Shown: positions 19,026-29,518, counted from the stretch's first letter. The stretch is 64,000 nt of DNA from Tectiglobus sp965223355 (GCA_965223355.1 CBDCWE010000003.1:1984001-2048000); one strand, 5' to 3'. A program made the numbers and translations. Notes: a model not told the origin generated them from the sequence alone.

Positions 19026-19709
19026 TTACCCGGTCAGGCGCGCATTCGACGGAAACATGTTGCGCCGCGCCTCGTCATCCATGTCCGTCTTGAACGCGTG
19101 CCGGGACTTCAGCGCTTCGGCCCGTTCAGCCGCCGGACGGGCATTGATGTCGTCCATGAAGCGCTTGAGATGCGGGAATTTCGCCATGGCATCCTCGCCG
19201 AGAATGAACGGCACCATCCTGGCCCAACCCCAAACTGCCATGTCGACGATGGTGTAGTCATCGCCCATCATGTAGCGGTTGTTTGCCAGGCGATCGTTGA
19301 TGATGGCGTAGTGGCGCTCGGCCTCGAACTCATAGCGATTGATCGCGTAGGCCAGCTTCTCCGGCGCGTGATGGCGAAAGTGAACGCACTGGCCCGAGTA
19401 GGGGCCGATGCCGGAGGCAACAAACATCAGCCAGGACAACATCGGACCGCGTGCCGTCGGATCGGAGGGCAGGAATTTGCCAGTCTTTTCTGCAAGGTAG
19501 AGCAGGATGGCGTTGCTGTCGAAAACGGCAACGCCGTCATCGACAATGGTTGGCGCCTTGGCGTTGGGGTTGAGCGCCTTGTATTCCGGCTTGTGCTGAT
19601 CGCCCGCGCGGGTATCGACCGGCACCGGCTGATAGGCGATCCCGGCTTCTTCGAGGAAAAGTGCAACCTTCATTGGGTTTGGTGCACCATTGTAGTAAAA
19701 TGTGATCAT
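19026..19709 (-). CDS. Glutathione S-transferase family protein
   Basis: A 227-aa two-domain GST: thioredoxin-like N-domain (FYYNGAPNPMKVALFLEEAG, NPNAKAPTIVDD, VFDSNAILLYLAEKTG) and a helical C-domain (YTIVDMAVWGWARM). The active-site position carries Asn/Pro rather than Cys, so it is probably a Ser/Asn-type thiol transferase or nu-class-like enzyme. It is divergent from the aldo/keto reductase at 19909. Confidence 0.88.
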   Translation of the reverse strand: MITFYYNGAPNPMKVALFLEEAGIAYQPVPVDTRAGDQHKPEYKALNPNAKAPTIVDDGVAVFDSNAILLYLAEKTGKFLPSDPTARGPMLSWLMFVASGIGPYSGQCVHFRHHAPEKLAYAINRYEFEAERHYAIINDRLANNRYMMGDDYTIVDMAVWGWARMVPFILGEDAMAKFPHLKRFMDDINARPAAERAEALKSRHAFKTDMDDEARRNMFPSNARLTG

Positions 19710-19908
19710 CTCGCCATCACTCCGTTGGTTTTGGGGAACGTGCTGCCTGCCATCAGGTCAGGTTCGGTCAGTGGTATCAGCCGGGTTGCGTTCGGCCAAG
19801 CCGCCGGCAGGGGACTTCACCGCTTGTTGTTCGGGGCGATGGTTGAGCATGGCGAAGCGCCAAAACAACGCTCGTCTGAAACCGACTTTTGCGATCGGGA
19901 GAGAAAAA

Positions 19909-20904
19909 ATGGAACGACGCCGTTTCGGGCGCACGGATCTCGACATGTCGCTGTTGACGTTTGGCTGCGGCGCGGTTGGCGGATTGATGACCAAGGGCGC
20001 GCCCGACGAACAGGACCAGGCGGTCGCGTGGGCGCGTGACAACGGCATCAATCATTTCGACACCGCGCCGCTCTACGGCAATGGCGCCTCGGAAGAAAAT
20101 CTTGGACGGGCCCTCGGCGCCAACCGCGAGGGCATCATCGTCAGCACCAAGGTGCGCCTGACCGGCGATGACCGCAACCACCTCGAGACGGCCATACGAA
20201 CATCGATCGAGAACAGCCTCGCTCGCCTGCGCCAATCGAGCGTCGATCTCTTTCAGTTGCACAATACGCTGGCACTGACAGCAAGCGATGACGTCTATTG
20301 CGCCGACGAAGTCCTCAACGATGTCGTGCCCGTATTCGAAAAGCTGAGGACAGAAGGCAAGACCAGGTACCTCGGCTTCACGGCCAACGGCGACACGGAG
20401 GCAATCTGCACCCTCATTCGTTCCGGCAAGTTCGATGGTGCGCAGGTCTTCTACAATGTGCTCAACCCAACCGCCGGCGCGGCCATGCCGGCCAACTATC
20501 CGGCACAGGACTATCGCCAGTTGCTGAACCTGGCCGCCGACAACGGCGTCGGCGTGATCGGTGTCAGGGTTCTGGCCGGCGGTGCACTGAGCGGCAGCGA
20601 GACGCGCCATCCGTTCGGTATGCAGGTCGTCGAACCGATCGGGTCAGGAGCAGATTATACGACGGACGTAAGGCGTGCGCGCGCGCTGCAGCCGGTGGTC
20701 GATGCGGGGTTTGTCGGCGACCTTCCGGAACTCGCGATCCGTTACGTTATCGCCAATCCGGCCTTGACGACGACGGAAATCGGCATTGCATCGCTGGACG
20801 AAATCCAGAAGGCAGCCGCCGCCGTCAACAAAGGCGCTTTGCCCGCCGAAGCGATGGCCGCGGTCAAACGGCTCCAATCCGGGTTCGCGGGCCAACCGCG
20901 ATAA
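19909..20904 (+). CDS. Aldo/keto reductase (L-fucose dehydrogenase-like)
   Basis: A 331-aa TIM-barrel reductase. Catalytic Asp and Tyr are in NHFDTAPLYGNGASE, Lys in VSTKVRLTG and His in LFQLHNTLA. The layout resembles D-threo-aldose/L-fucose dehydrogenases, an inference from overall style. ATG 19909 has GGGAG 9 nt upstream; the longer ORF from 19702 has no family match. Confidence 0.88.
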   Translation: MERRRFGRTDLDMSLLTFGCGAVGGLMTKGAPDEQDQAVAWARDNGINHFDTAPLYGNGASEENLGRALGANREGIIVSTKVRLTGDDRNHLETAIRTSIENSLARLRQSSVDLFQLHNTLALTASDDVYCADEVLNDVVPVFEKLRTEGKTRYLGFTANGDTEAICTLIRSGKFDGAQVFYNVLNPTAGAAMPANYPAQDYRQLLNLAADNGVGVIGVRVLAGGALSGSETRHPFGMQVVEPIGSGADYTTDVRRARALQPVVDAGFVGDLPELAIRYVIANPALTTTEIGIASLDEIQKAAAAVNKGALPAEAMAAVKRLQSGFAGQPR

Positions 20905-21236
20905 CCTGATGCCGCTCACCGATGGCGCCCAAATGCGCAGTTGCCCGACGTTGCAAGGCCGCGATCGGGGATCCTTAAACCGCATCGCGGTTAGGCGGCA
21001 CCGGACGGCGATGCGGCATCGAAAGTCAGCTATGGACTGCTGCAAGCGGGGCCACAATCGAAGACGTCATACCGGTCGACCGATCGGGGCTGGTTCGGAG
21101 GCCCCAACTCCGTCGTCTCACCAAGCGCTGCCCGCAACTGATCCGACCTGTGATTGATGCCGCCGGATTGATCGCCCATCATGCCGGTCACGTCCTGTTG
21201 TCCCGATGGCCGTCGGCAAGCGAAAGGTGGAGTGCT
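20905..21236. other. Intergenic region, no gene recognised
   Basis: These 332 bases have no ORF with family features and no repeat of the named types. They contain a short inverted repeat (aaccgcatcgcggtt) near 20977 and the ribosome site AAAGGTGGAG before the thiolase. Confidence 0.4.
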
Positions 21237-22775
21237 ATGGATGAATCACGTATCCCGGTTCTGGTTGGTTGTGGGCAAATCACACAGCGCGAACCGGATC
21301 CGGCCGCAGCACTGGCGCCGATGGATCTGACCGCGGCGGCCGCCCGCCAGGCCGGCGAAGATACCGGCACCGGAGATGCAATTCTCAAGGCGCTCGACAC
21401 GATCGTCGTCATGCGCTCGTTTTCCGACACCAGCTGGCGCTTCGCATCGCCGTTCGGCCGGTTCTCCAATCCGCCGAAATCGCTTGCGGCACGCATTGGC
21501 AACACCGATGCCAAACGCCTCGTCTACACGTTTCCCGGCGGAAATATGCCGCAATGGTGCGTCAACCGCATGTTCGAGATGATCACACGCGGCGAGATCG
21601 AGGTCGCGATGATAGCCGGCGGCGAAGCGCTTGCGACCCAGAAGGCGGCGCACCGAGCCGGTCTTGATCTTGACTGGAACGAAGATGCCGGCGGCGAGCC
21701 TGAGATGTGGGGGGTCGAGACGCGCGGCTGGAGTGAGATCGAAGATCGCCATCGCATGGCCGGCGCGATTTTTGCCTACCCGATGATCGAACAAGGCATC
21801 AGAGCCCATCTCGGGCGAACCATACCCGATCACCTCAAAGCGATGGGCGAGCTGTTTGAAAGGTTTGCAGCTGTCGCTGCCGCCAACCCGCTGGCGGACC
21901 GGCGCAACGGCTTCAGTGCCGAGGACATCGCAACGGTGAGTGCGGCCAACCCATTTATCGGCTTTCCCTACACCAAGTTGATGAACTCCAATGCGTTCAT
22001 CGACCAAGCCGCCGCCCTGATCATGACGTCGGTCGCCAAAGCCAAAGCGCTCGGAATTCCACAATCACAGTGGGTCTACCTGCATGGCTGTGGCGATGCC
22101 TATGACCACTGGTATCTGATCGACCGCAAAAACTTCCATTCATCACCCGCGATGCGGATTGTCGGCGCCGAGACGATGGCGATGGCCGACAGCGCCATCG
22201 ACGACATGGACTTCCTCGATCTCTACAGCTGTTTTCCCTCCGCGGTTGAAATCTGCTGCGAGGAGAACGGCCTGGCCACCGATGATCCACGCGGCCTGAC
22301 GGTGACGGGCGGGCTGCCCTACTTCGGCGGCCCCGGCAACAACTATGTGACCCATGCGATCGCCGAAATGATGAACAAGGTCCGCTCCAAACCCGGCTCG
22401 AAGGGTCTGGTCACGGCGAACGGCAACTATATCACCAAGCAATCCGCCGGCGTCTATACGACGATGCCCACCGAAAAACCGTTTGCGCCGAAAGATCCGA
22501 AGATCTACCAAGCGAAGATTGACGCAGACAAAGGCCCCGCTACGACCGCGCGAGCCTCGGGCCCGGCGACGATTGAAACCTATACCGTGATCCACGATCG
22601 CAAGGGACCCTCCTACGCCATCCTCTATGGCCGCCTTGACGATGGCACACGGTTTATCGCCAACACGCCGGATGATGCCGCCCTGCTCAAAGACATGACC
22701 GAGAAGGACTACCTCGCTGCGCGCGGCAGGGTTGACGGCGCCGATGATGGCCGCAACATCTTCACACCGGCCTGA
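21237..22775 (+). CDS. SCP-x-type thiolase / acetyl-CoA acetyltransferase
   Basis: A 512-aa thiolase-superfamily protein. It begins IPVLVGCGQITQREPD, typical of this group, has DLYSCFPSAVEICCEENGL in the C-terminal half, and GGPGNNYVTHAIAEMM. The family condenses or cleaves acyl-CoA; members with this extended C-terminus (an OB-like tail, PSYAILYGRLDDGTRFIANT) often act on branched or steroid acyl-CoA. I cannot confirm all catalytic Cys/His positions, so activity is not certain. RBS GGTGGAG. Confidence 0.85.
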   Translation: MDESRIPVLVGCGQITQREPDPAAALAPMDLTAAAARQAGEDTGTGDAILKALDTIVVMRSFSDTSWRFASPFGRFSNPPKSLAARIGNTDAKRLVYTFPGGNMPQWCVNRMFEMITRGEIEVAMIAGGEALATQKAAHRAGLDLDWNEDAGGEPEMWGVETRGWSEIEDRHRMAGAIFAYPMIEQGIRAHLGRTIPDHLKAMGELFERFAAVAAANPLADRRNGFSAEDIATVSAANPFIGFPYTKLMNSNAFIDQAAALIMTSVAKAKALGIPQSQWVYLHGCGDAYDHWYLIDRKNFHSSPAMRIVGAETMAMADSAIDDMDFLDLYSCFPSAVEICCEENGLATDDPRGLTVTGGLPYFGGPGNNYVTHAIAEMMNKVRSKPGSKGLVTANGNYITKQSAGVYTTMPTEKPFAPKDPKIYQAKIDADKGPATTARASGPATIETYTVIHDRKGPSYAILYGRLDDGTRFIANTPDDAALLKDMTEKDYLAARGRVDGADDGRNIFTPA

Positions 22776-22978
22776 CGACGGGGAGTGGGATAGTTCCGGT
22801 TAATTCCGAACGGCGATAACTCTGAAAGGCTGTAAGTTTTAAAGACTGTAGTGTGGATATCGGGCCAGTGCAGATCGCATCAGGAAACTGAGCATCCGGC
22901 AGCCCCGAGGCAGGCGGACGAAGGGCGCGTCGCTGTCGACGAGACATTGGGCAACGCCCGGAGGCAATTGCAAAAACC

Positions 22979-23890
22979 ATGACGGCACTCGAACAAAGCA
23001 AACTCGCGCAACGCCTGAAGTCCGGCGAGTTTGTGCTGACCGGAGAAATCGTACCGCCGGTCTCGGGCGGCCCCGATGAGCTTGTCGCCTTGGCTGCACC
23101 GTTCAAGGATCGTTTGGCGGCGTTGAACGTGACGGACGGGCCGGGCGCGCGCGTCCACATGTCGAGCCTGGCGGCATCGGCCATTCTGGTCCAGAACGGT
23201 CATTCACCCATCGTCCAGTTCACGTGCCGCGATCGCAACCGCATCGCGTTGCAGGCGGATTTGCTGGGCGCATCGGCGTTGGGCGTGCGTGATGCCCTGT
23301 TTCTGACCGGCGATGATCCCGCCGCCGGCGACCAGCCTGAGGCCAAAGCCGTGTTTGATGCAAAGTCCCACGACCTGCTGGCCTGGTCTCTCAAAATGTC
23401 GACCGAAGGCGTGCTGCCATCGGGCCGCGGACTTCTGACGGCGCCGAAGTTCTTCAACGGGGCTAGCGATGTGCCGCAGGTTCCGACGGCCGATTGGGAG
23501 CCGACGGATCTGAAACGCAAGGCCAATGCCGGCGCCCACTTCATCCAGACCCAGCTTTGCTACGACATTGACATTGTAAAGGCCTACATCGCCGGGCTTA
23601 CCGACCACGGCCTCACCGAGCGCCTTTACATTCTGCTTGGCACCGGACCATTGGCATCGGCCAGATCGGCCCGCTGGATGAACGACAACCTGTTCGGTGT
23701 TGAGGTGCCGGATCAGATTATCGATCGCCTCGAGCGCGCGCACGATCCGAAGGCCGAAGGCCGCAAACTGTGCCAGGCCTTCGTTGAACAGCTGCGCGAG
23801 ATCGACGGCGTCCACGGTGTCCACCTGATGGCCCCGGGCAACGTCGGCGCGTTGCCTGACGTCATCGACGCATTGTCGGCATCGGCCTGA
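22979..23890 (+). CDS. Methylenetetrahydrofolate reductase-family protein
   Basis: A 303-aa single TIM-barrel MTHFR homologue. Family features include FVLTGEIVPPVSGG with the catalytic Glu, LNVTDGPGARVHMSS, FTCRDRNRIALQADLLGAS, FLTGDDP and GAHFIQTQLCYD. It is expected to bind FAD and interconvert methylene- and methyl-THF, but this divergent type may serve methyl-group catabolism rather than methionine synthesis. The 203-base leader has stem-forming segments but no riboswitch I recognise. Confidence 0.85.
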   Translation: MTALEQSKLAQRLKSGEFVLTGEIVPPVSGGPDELVALAAPFKDRLAALNVTDGPGARVHMSSLAASAILVQNGHSPIVQFTCRDRNRIALQADLLGASALGVRDALFLTGDDPAAGDQPEAKAVFDAKSHDLLAWSLKMSTEGVLPSGRGLLTAPKFFNGASDVPQVPTADWEPTDLKRKANAGAHFIQTQLCYDIDIVKAYIAGLTDHGLTERLYILLGTGPLASARSARWMNDNLFGVEVPDQIIDRLERAHDPKAEGRKLCQAFVEQLREIDGVHGVHLMAPGNVGALPDVIDALSASA

Positions 23891-23897
23891 CACGAAA

Positions 23898-24956
23898 TCA
23901 CAACCGTTCGGCGATCGCCCAGGCACTGGCCGACATCTCCTTGTACGGCCGTCCGCGCTCGATCGCGCGCGGGTCGGCGGCATTGCCGTCGAGGCCGCGA
24001 CGCAACACACCAGCCTGGATTGCCGCCAGACGGAACATCGAGAAAACGATGTAGTAGTCGATATTCGGCACGCCGGTGCGGCCGGCGCTCCGGGCGTAGG
24101 TCTCGAGAATGGCGGCTTCCGGCGGAATGCCCAGGCCGTCGAGATCCAGTCCCTTGATGCCGTAGGTCGATTCCTCGTGGTCGAGGCGATAGGGCATCAG
24201 GAAGTAGCCGAGATCGGCGAGCGGATGCCCGATTGTTGCCAACTCCCAATCGAGCACGGCGGCGATGCTGGGCTTGTCGTTGTCAAAGATCAGGTTGCCG
24301 GCGCGATAATCGCCGTGAACGATGGCCGATTGATCATCGGCAGGGTCGTTTTCAGGCAGCCAGGCGATCAGGTTGTCCATCGGTTCCCAGTCTTCGACCT
24401 TCGAAGCTTCATATTGCATCGACCAGCGCGCAACCTGGCGCGCCACATAACCGGATGGACGCCCGAAACCGTCGAGCCCCACCGCCCTGTAGTCGACGCC
24501 ATGAAGCGCACCGAAGACGTCGGCCATCGCATGGAACATGGCGCCACGCTCCCGCGCGCTGCAGTTTGGAAACCCGCGTTCGGTGATCACCCGCCCGGAC
24601 ACGTAATCCATGACGTAGAACATCTGACCGATAACGCTTTCGTCATCGCAAAGAACATGCGTCCTGGCAACCGGTACGCGGGTGTCGGCCAGCGCCGAAA
24701 TCACCCGGAACTCGCGGTCAACGGCGTGCGCTGAGGGCAAGAGTTTGCCCGGCGGCTTCTTGCGCATCACATAAGAGCCCGATCCATCTTCGATCAAGAA
24801 CGTCGGATTGGATTGGCCGCCGAGAAACTGTTCGACCCGGCCGTCACCGACGAAGCCGGGGATGCGGCCCTTGAGGTAGGCCGCAAGCGCCGCCTCGTCA
24901 AAGCGGTGAGCGTCGAGGGGTGGGCCGAGTTCGCGACCGTCTCGAGCAGCAGTCAT
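23898..24956 (-). CDS. Phosphotransferase family protein (ACAD10/APH-like)
   Basis: A 352-aa kinase-fold protein. Its Brenner motif is SAIVHGDYRAGNLIFD (catalytic Asp and Asn), followed by AAVLDWELATIGHPLADLGY as the metal-binding Asp segment. The N-lobe contains SYVMRKKPPGKLL with the ATP Lys. Homologues fused or linked to acyl-CoA dehydrogenases (human ACAD10/11) phosphorylate 4-hydroxyacyl-CoA. Here it lies 17 bp downstream of an acyl-CoA dehydrogenase, which supports the same role. Confidence 0.9.
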   Translation of the reverse strand: MTAARDGRELGPPLDAHRFDEAALAAYLKGRIPGFVGDGRVEQFLGGQSNPTFLIEDGSGSYVMRKKPPGKLLPSAHAVDREFRVISALADTRVPVARTHVLCDDESVIGQMFYVMDYVSGRVITERGFPNCSARERGAMFHAMADVFGALHGVDYRAVGLDGFGRPSGYVARQVARWSMQYEASKVEDWEPMDNLIAWLPENDPADDQSAIVHGDYRAGNLIFDNDKPSIAAVLDWELATIGHPLADLGYFLMPYRLDHEESTYGIKGLDLDGLGIPPEAAILETYARSAGRTGVPNIDYYIVFSMFRLAAIQAGVLRRGLDGNAADPRAIERGRPYKEMSASAWAIAERL

Positions 24957-24973
24957 TGCAACGTCTCATGCTC

Positions 24974-26206
<1,233 letters not shown>

Positions 26207-26379
26207 GGCGTGCTGTCCTCATCCGGCCGCGGAATGATCAAAGGGTTCAGCGCGATGTTATGCCATCGCGTGCCCGCGACAAAAGCCGGCGTCGAGCACA
26301 ACAGTGATTTCATCCGCCGCAGCGACATCCGCGCCATGCTTCATTGTATGTTTCGGGCGAACCAATCGGAGGGCGAACC

Positions 26380-26601
26380 GTGGCAATCATCGATGTCAAA
26401 ACGGATATGACCGGCGTTGTTTCCAAGATTGACGCCGAAGTGGGCGCGTCGCTGGACGAGGACGATGCGATCCTGACGATCGAATCGATGAAGATGCTGA
26501 TTCCGATTGGCGCGCCGCAGTCCGGCAAGGTCGCCGAGATTCTGGTTGCCGAGGGCGACATGGTCGGCGAAGGCGATGTCATCGCCCGCCTTGACGCCTA
26601 G
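26380..26601 (+). CDS. Biotin/lipoyl attachment-domain protein
   Basis: A 73-aa stand-alone biotinyl domain starting at GTG 26380 (GGAGG 8 nt upstream). The attachment site is IESMKMLIPI, with the modified Lys in ESMKM. The second beta-hammerhead half is GKVAEILVAEGDMVGEGDVI. Such small carriers serve acyl-CoA or urea-type carboxylases, but no carboxylase gene is adjacent. The TAG stop is the left TA of a 133-bp repeat B. Confidence 0.88.
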   Translation: MAIIDVKTDMTGVVSKIDAEVGASLDEDDAILTIESMKMLIPIGAPQSGKVAEILVAEGDMVGEGDVIARLDA

Positions 26602-26735
26602 AGCAACCTGTCTTTATTCGGAATCGGAACGATCCCGAATAAAGACAGAAAGTTGCTCGCCTCTAAAGTAGCGATCATCTTTGTGCTTTAAGTTGGAACC
26701 GCAATGGCGGTTCCAACTTAAAGCACGATGATCTA
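26599..26735 (+). repeat. Repeat B (133-bp double-hairpin MITE)
   Basis: The body is 26601-26733 between TA duplications. Hairpin 1 pairs gagcaacctgtctttattcg with its complement; hairpin 2 pairs gtgctttaagttggaaccg with cggttccaacttaaagcac. It occupies the stop codon of the biotinyl gene. On its far side lies a short stretch (26736-26978) in which I recognise no gene beyond a doubtful minus-strand ORF. Confidence 0.93.
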
Positions 26736-26978
26736 GTGTTTGTGTTCTGGCGGCTCCGCACGGTCTCTGGCGCGCGCCAGTTTGAGAACGACCCCATGCG
26801 GGCGGCGCCAGCGTTCGAACCAACCGATCCTCGTCGATGGGGCGTCACTTGCCCACACATCGTCGATAATGCGCTGAGCGCAAGACTGGTATAAGTTGCG
26901 TCCATATCGAAACGAGGTCCACACGATGAGATCCACGACTGTCGGGCCTCGGGTCCAACCAGCAGCGAGTCGGAACAG

Positions 26979-27203
26979 ATGAAGATCGAAATCGAATATT
27001 GCGGCCTTTGAGGCTACGAACCGCGCGCCCGTGCGGCGCAACAACTGATTGAAAAGGTACAGCCGGCGGCAACCGTGCAACTGATCGTTGGCGGTGGTGG
27101 AGTGTTCGAAATCACCGTCGATGGCCGTTTGGCCTATTCCAAGAAGGCCACCGGCAGTTTCCCGACCGACCAGGACGTCGTGGCGACGGTCGGCTCGCGT
27201 TAG
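26979..27203 (+). CDS. SelW/Rdx-family predicted selenoprotein (TGA = Sec11)
   Basis: From ATG 26979 the frame reads MKIEIEYCGL, TGA (27009-27011), GYEPRARAAQQLIEKVQPAA, then GGGGVFEITVDGRLAYSKKA and TGSFPTDQDVVATVGSR, stop TAG 27201. That is the complete 74-aa thioredoxin-like Rdx/SelW/SelT/SelH fold, with the CxxU motif at C8-G-L-U11 and the conserved GGVFEI and SKK-GxFP segments. Known SelW proteins have Sec or Cys at this exact position. The gene is invisible to standard callers because the N-terminus is only 10 codons before the TGA. Its stop codon lies on a repeat A end. Confidence 0.85.
27021..27036 (+). promoter_or_regulatory. Weak candidate SECIS hairpin in the SelW gene
   Basis: CCGC at 27021-27024 can pair with GCGG at 27033-27036 around an 8-nt loop that begins with G. 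The stem is short and the loop is closer to the TGA than is usual, so this is only a candidate. Confidence 0.3.
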
Positions 27204-27362
27204 GAAACATCTGGACACGTCCGGGCGCCAAGGGATGATCCCCTTATCGGGGTGTTTGAAGGGCGGACAAGCCCCTCATGAATCGCCGCACAGCGGCGAT
27301 TGGTTAAGGGCTCCGCCCTTAACAATCCCGCCAAAGGGCATGGCCCTTTGGAAACCCTTCAC
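27201..27362 (-). repeat. Repeat A copy (reverse) at the SelW stop
   Basis: Starting at the SelW TAG it reads gaaacatctggacacgtccg, then the cccctta/tcgggg, ttgaagggcgg and gttaagggctccgccctta hairpins, ending tttggaaacc. Its left end coincides with the stop codon. Confidence 0.85.
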
Positions 27363-27391
27363 TTGAGCGAAAACGCATCTCCCGACGGGTT

Positions 27392-28186
27392 TCAGACGGC
27401 ATAGAGACCGAGCAGGCCAATGCTGCCGACGATGATCCGCCACCAGGCGAACAGGCCAAAGCCGTATCGACTGACGTAATCGAGCAAATAGCGCACGACG
27501 GCGACGGCAACCACGAACGATACGACAAAGCCAACGGCAATACCTGCCGCCGCATCCGCACTGAGAACCGACCAGTTCTTGTAGAGATCGTAGGCAAAGG
27601 CGCCCGCCATCGTCGGCATCGCCAGGAAGAAGGTGAATTCCGCCGCCGAGCGTTTGTCGGTTCCCATCAACAGCGATCCGACAATCGTCGCACCGGAGCG
27701 CGACACGCCCGGAACCATGGCGAGGCACTGGAAAACACCGATCTTGAACGCCAGTGACGGCGGATAGTCCATGACATCGTAGTAGACCGGCTTGAGATCG
27801 AGCCGGTCAACAATCAGCAAAATGACGCCGCCGACAATCAAGGTCGTGCAGACCAGCGCCGGGCTTTCAAACAGCACCGTCTTGATGAAATCGTGGGCCA
27901 GCACCCCGACGACGGCGGCCGGCAGGAAGGCAAGTAAGATGCCGGCCACGAACCGGCGCGCGCGCGGGTCATGCGGCATATCCACCAACATCTTGAGAAG
28001 CTTAGCGAAATAGACCGATAGAACGGCCAGAATGGCGCCAAGCTGGATCAAAACCTCGAACGCTTTGCCGGGTGAATCGAAACCGAGAAAATGGCCGGCG
28101 AGTAGCAAATGCCCGGTCGAAGAGACCGGGATGAATTCGGTCAAACCCTCCAGGAAACCGAGCAAAACGACCTGCCATGTCGGCAT
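27392..28186 (-). CDS. uppP: Undecaprenyl-diphosphatase
   Basis: A 264-aa polytopic membrane enzyme (BacA/UppP). The two signature regions are GFLEGLTEFIPVSSTGHLLL near the N-terminus and MVPGVSRSGATIVGSLLMG in the second half, carrying the catalytic Glu, Ser and Arg. It dephosphorylates C55-PP to recycle the peptidoglycan lipid carrier at the periplasmic face. Start ATG 28186 has GGGAGG upstream; the ORF extension to 28366 is not family sequence. Confidence 0.96.
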   Translation of the reverse strand: MPTWQVVLLGFLEGLTEFIPVSSTGHLLLAGHFLGFDSPGKAFEVLIQLGAILAVLSVYFAKLLKMLVDMPHDPRARRFVAGILLAFLPAAVVGVLAHDFIKTVLFESPALVCTTLIVGGVILLIVDRLDLKPVYYDVMDYPPSLAFKIGVFQCLAMVPGVSRSGATIVGSLLMGTDKRSAAEFTFFLAMPTMAGAFAYDLYKNWSVLSADAAAGIAVGFVVSFVVAVAVVRYLLDYVSRYGFGLFAWWRIIVGSIGLLGLYAV

Positions 28187-28424
28187 TCGAACACCTCCCG
28201 CCGTGCACCTGGCACTGCGCGACCTGCGGCCGAGCCGCCAGGCCTGTGATCTTCGCTGTCCCGGCCCGCACGCCAAGTTGTCTTTAACAGCAATCGCTTG
28301 CTTGGATAGCCGCCCGAATGCCACAGCCGACGGCCATGCGGTCGATCGGAAAAAGACTTGACACAATTGCGACTACGATCAGGAACTGCCCTATAGGTAT
28401 CCGTAGCTGATTCTGAACTGTCAC

Positions 28425-29120
28425 ATGCGCCGCCTGACACACTATCCTTTGTGCCCGCATTCGCGCTCGATTCGTCTGGCGCTCGATGAGCTGCGCCTTG
28501 ACTACCAGCTCATCTACGAAGAACCGTGGGCGTGGAAACCATCGTTCCTTGCCGTCAATCCGTCGGGCGCACTGCCCGTCCTCGACGTCGAGCGCGGCGC
28601 CGTGTTGTGCGGCAGCTATGCAATCTCAGAATATCTGGCCGATGCTTATCCCGCCCACCCGATCGACGGTGGTGCGCCGCCGATCCTTCCCGGCGATATC
28701 GACGCGCGTGCCGAAGCGCGCCGGCTGATCGATTGGTTCCACCTGAAGATGGACCGCGAAGTCACGCGTGAACTGCTGCTTGAAAAGCATTATCAGTTGA
28801 TCGTTCGCGCCGCCAATCCGGCACCCAATTCACAAGTGCTGCGCGCTGTTGCCAAGAACCTCAGGTATCATCTGCAATATGTTTGCTTCCTGGTCGATCA
28901 TCGAAACTGGCTGGCTGGCGATGACCTGAGTTTTGCCGATCTGGCTGCAGGTGCCCACATGTCGGTGCTCGACTACCTGGGCGAAATCCATTGGCAGGAC
29001 TATCCTTCCGCCAACGACTGGTACATGCGGCTCAAATCCAGGCGCGCCTTTCAGGCCTTGCTTGCCGACTACCTGCCAAGCCAACCGCCGGTTGCGCATT
29101 ACTCGAATATCGACCACTAG
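28425..29120 (+). CDS. FzlA-like GST-family division protein
   Basis: A 231-aa GST-fold protein. The N-domain is RRLTHYPLCPHSRSIRLALD and NPSGALPVLDVERGAVLCGS, and the tail ends VAHYSNIDH, like the conserved C-terminus (PHYADLDF) of Caulobacter FzlA. FzlA binds FtsZ and couples the Z-ring to septal wall synthesis in Alphaproteobacteria. Assignment is by motif similarity; a plain GST is the alternative. The TAG stop is the left TA of a repeat B. Confidence 0.75.
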   Translation: MRRLTHYPLCPHSRSIRLALDELRLDYQLIYEEPWAWKPSFLAVNPSGALPVLDVERGAVLCGSYAISEYLADAYPAHPIDGGAPPILPGDIDARAEARRLIDWFHLKMDREVTRELLLEKHYQLIVRAANPAPNSQVLRAVAKNLRYHLQYVCFLVDHRNWLAGDDLSFADLAAGAHMSVLDYLGEIHWQDYPSANDWYMRLKSRRAFQALLADYLPSQPPVAHYSNIDH

Positions 29121-29254
29121 AGCAACCTGCCTTTATTCGGAATCGGAACGATCCCGAATAAAGGCAGAAAGTTGCTCGCCTCTAAAGTGGCGATCATCTT
29201 TGTGCTTTAAGTTGGAACCGCAATGGCGGTTCCAACTTAAAGCACGATGATCTA
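29118..29254 (+). repeat. Repeat B on the FzlA-like stop codon
   Basis: A complete 133-bp double-hairpin copy (29120-29252). The left TA makes the FzlA-like TAG; the right TA (29253-29254) is at the same time the left boundary of MITE C. Confidence 0.93.
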
Positions 29255-29518
29255 GTGGTCTGTATCACTTAAAATGGCGCATTCAGATGCGCTGCCCTGG
29301 TTCGTGAGCAGGAAGGCGTGCGCAAGCATAGCGTGTGCTATGGTGAGCACGGCTGACGCCCTCACGGGCCAGGGCAGCGCACCGGAGGCGCTCAGATTTG
29401 GTCTGATGCCGGCGTTGCGGCGGCCTTATGATGCGCCAGCATCACCACGGCCACCGCGCCTTGGCACAGACCAAATCTGAGCGTCTGAATACACCATTTT
29501 AAGTGATACAGACCACTA
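29253..29518. mobile_element. MITE C, 262 bp with long terminal inverted repeats
   Basis: The ends gtggtctgtatcacttaaaa and ttttaagtgatacagaccac are perfect inverted repeats bounded by TA (29253-29254, 29517-29518) in CTAG. Inside are further inverted segments (cagatttggtctg / cagaccaaatctg). There is no ORF with transposase features. A terminal fragment of the same family lies at 57055-57071. Confidence 0.88.

Noticed and set aside
26733..26936. Minus-strand 67-aa ORF (VDLIVWTSFRYGRNLYQ...)
   Set aside because: It looks protein-like, but its C-terminus and stop come from repeat H/B sequence, it has only a GTG start and no family match. Left unannotated.
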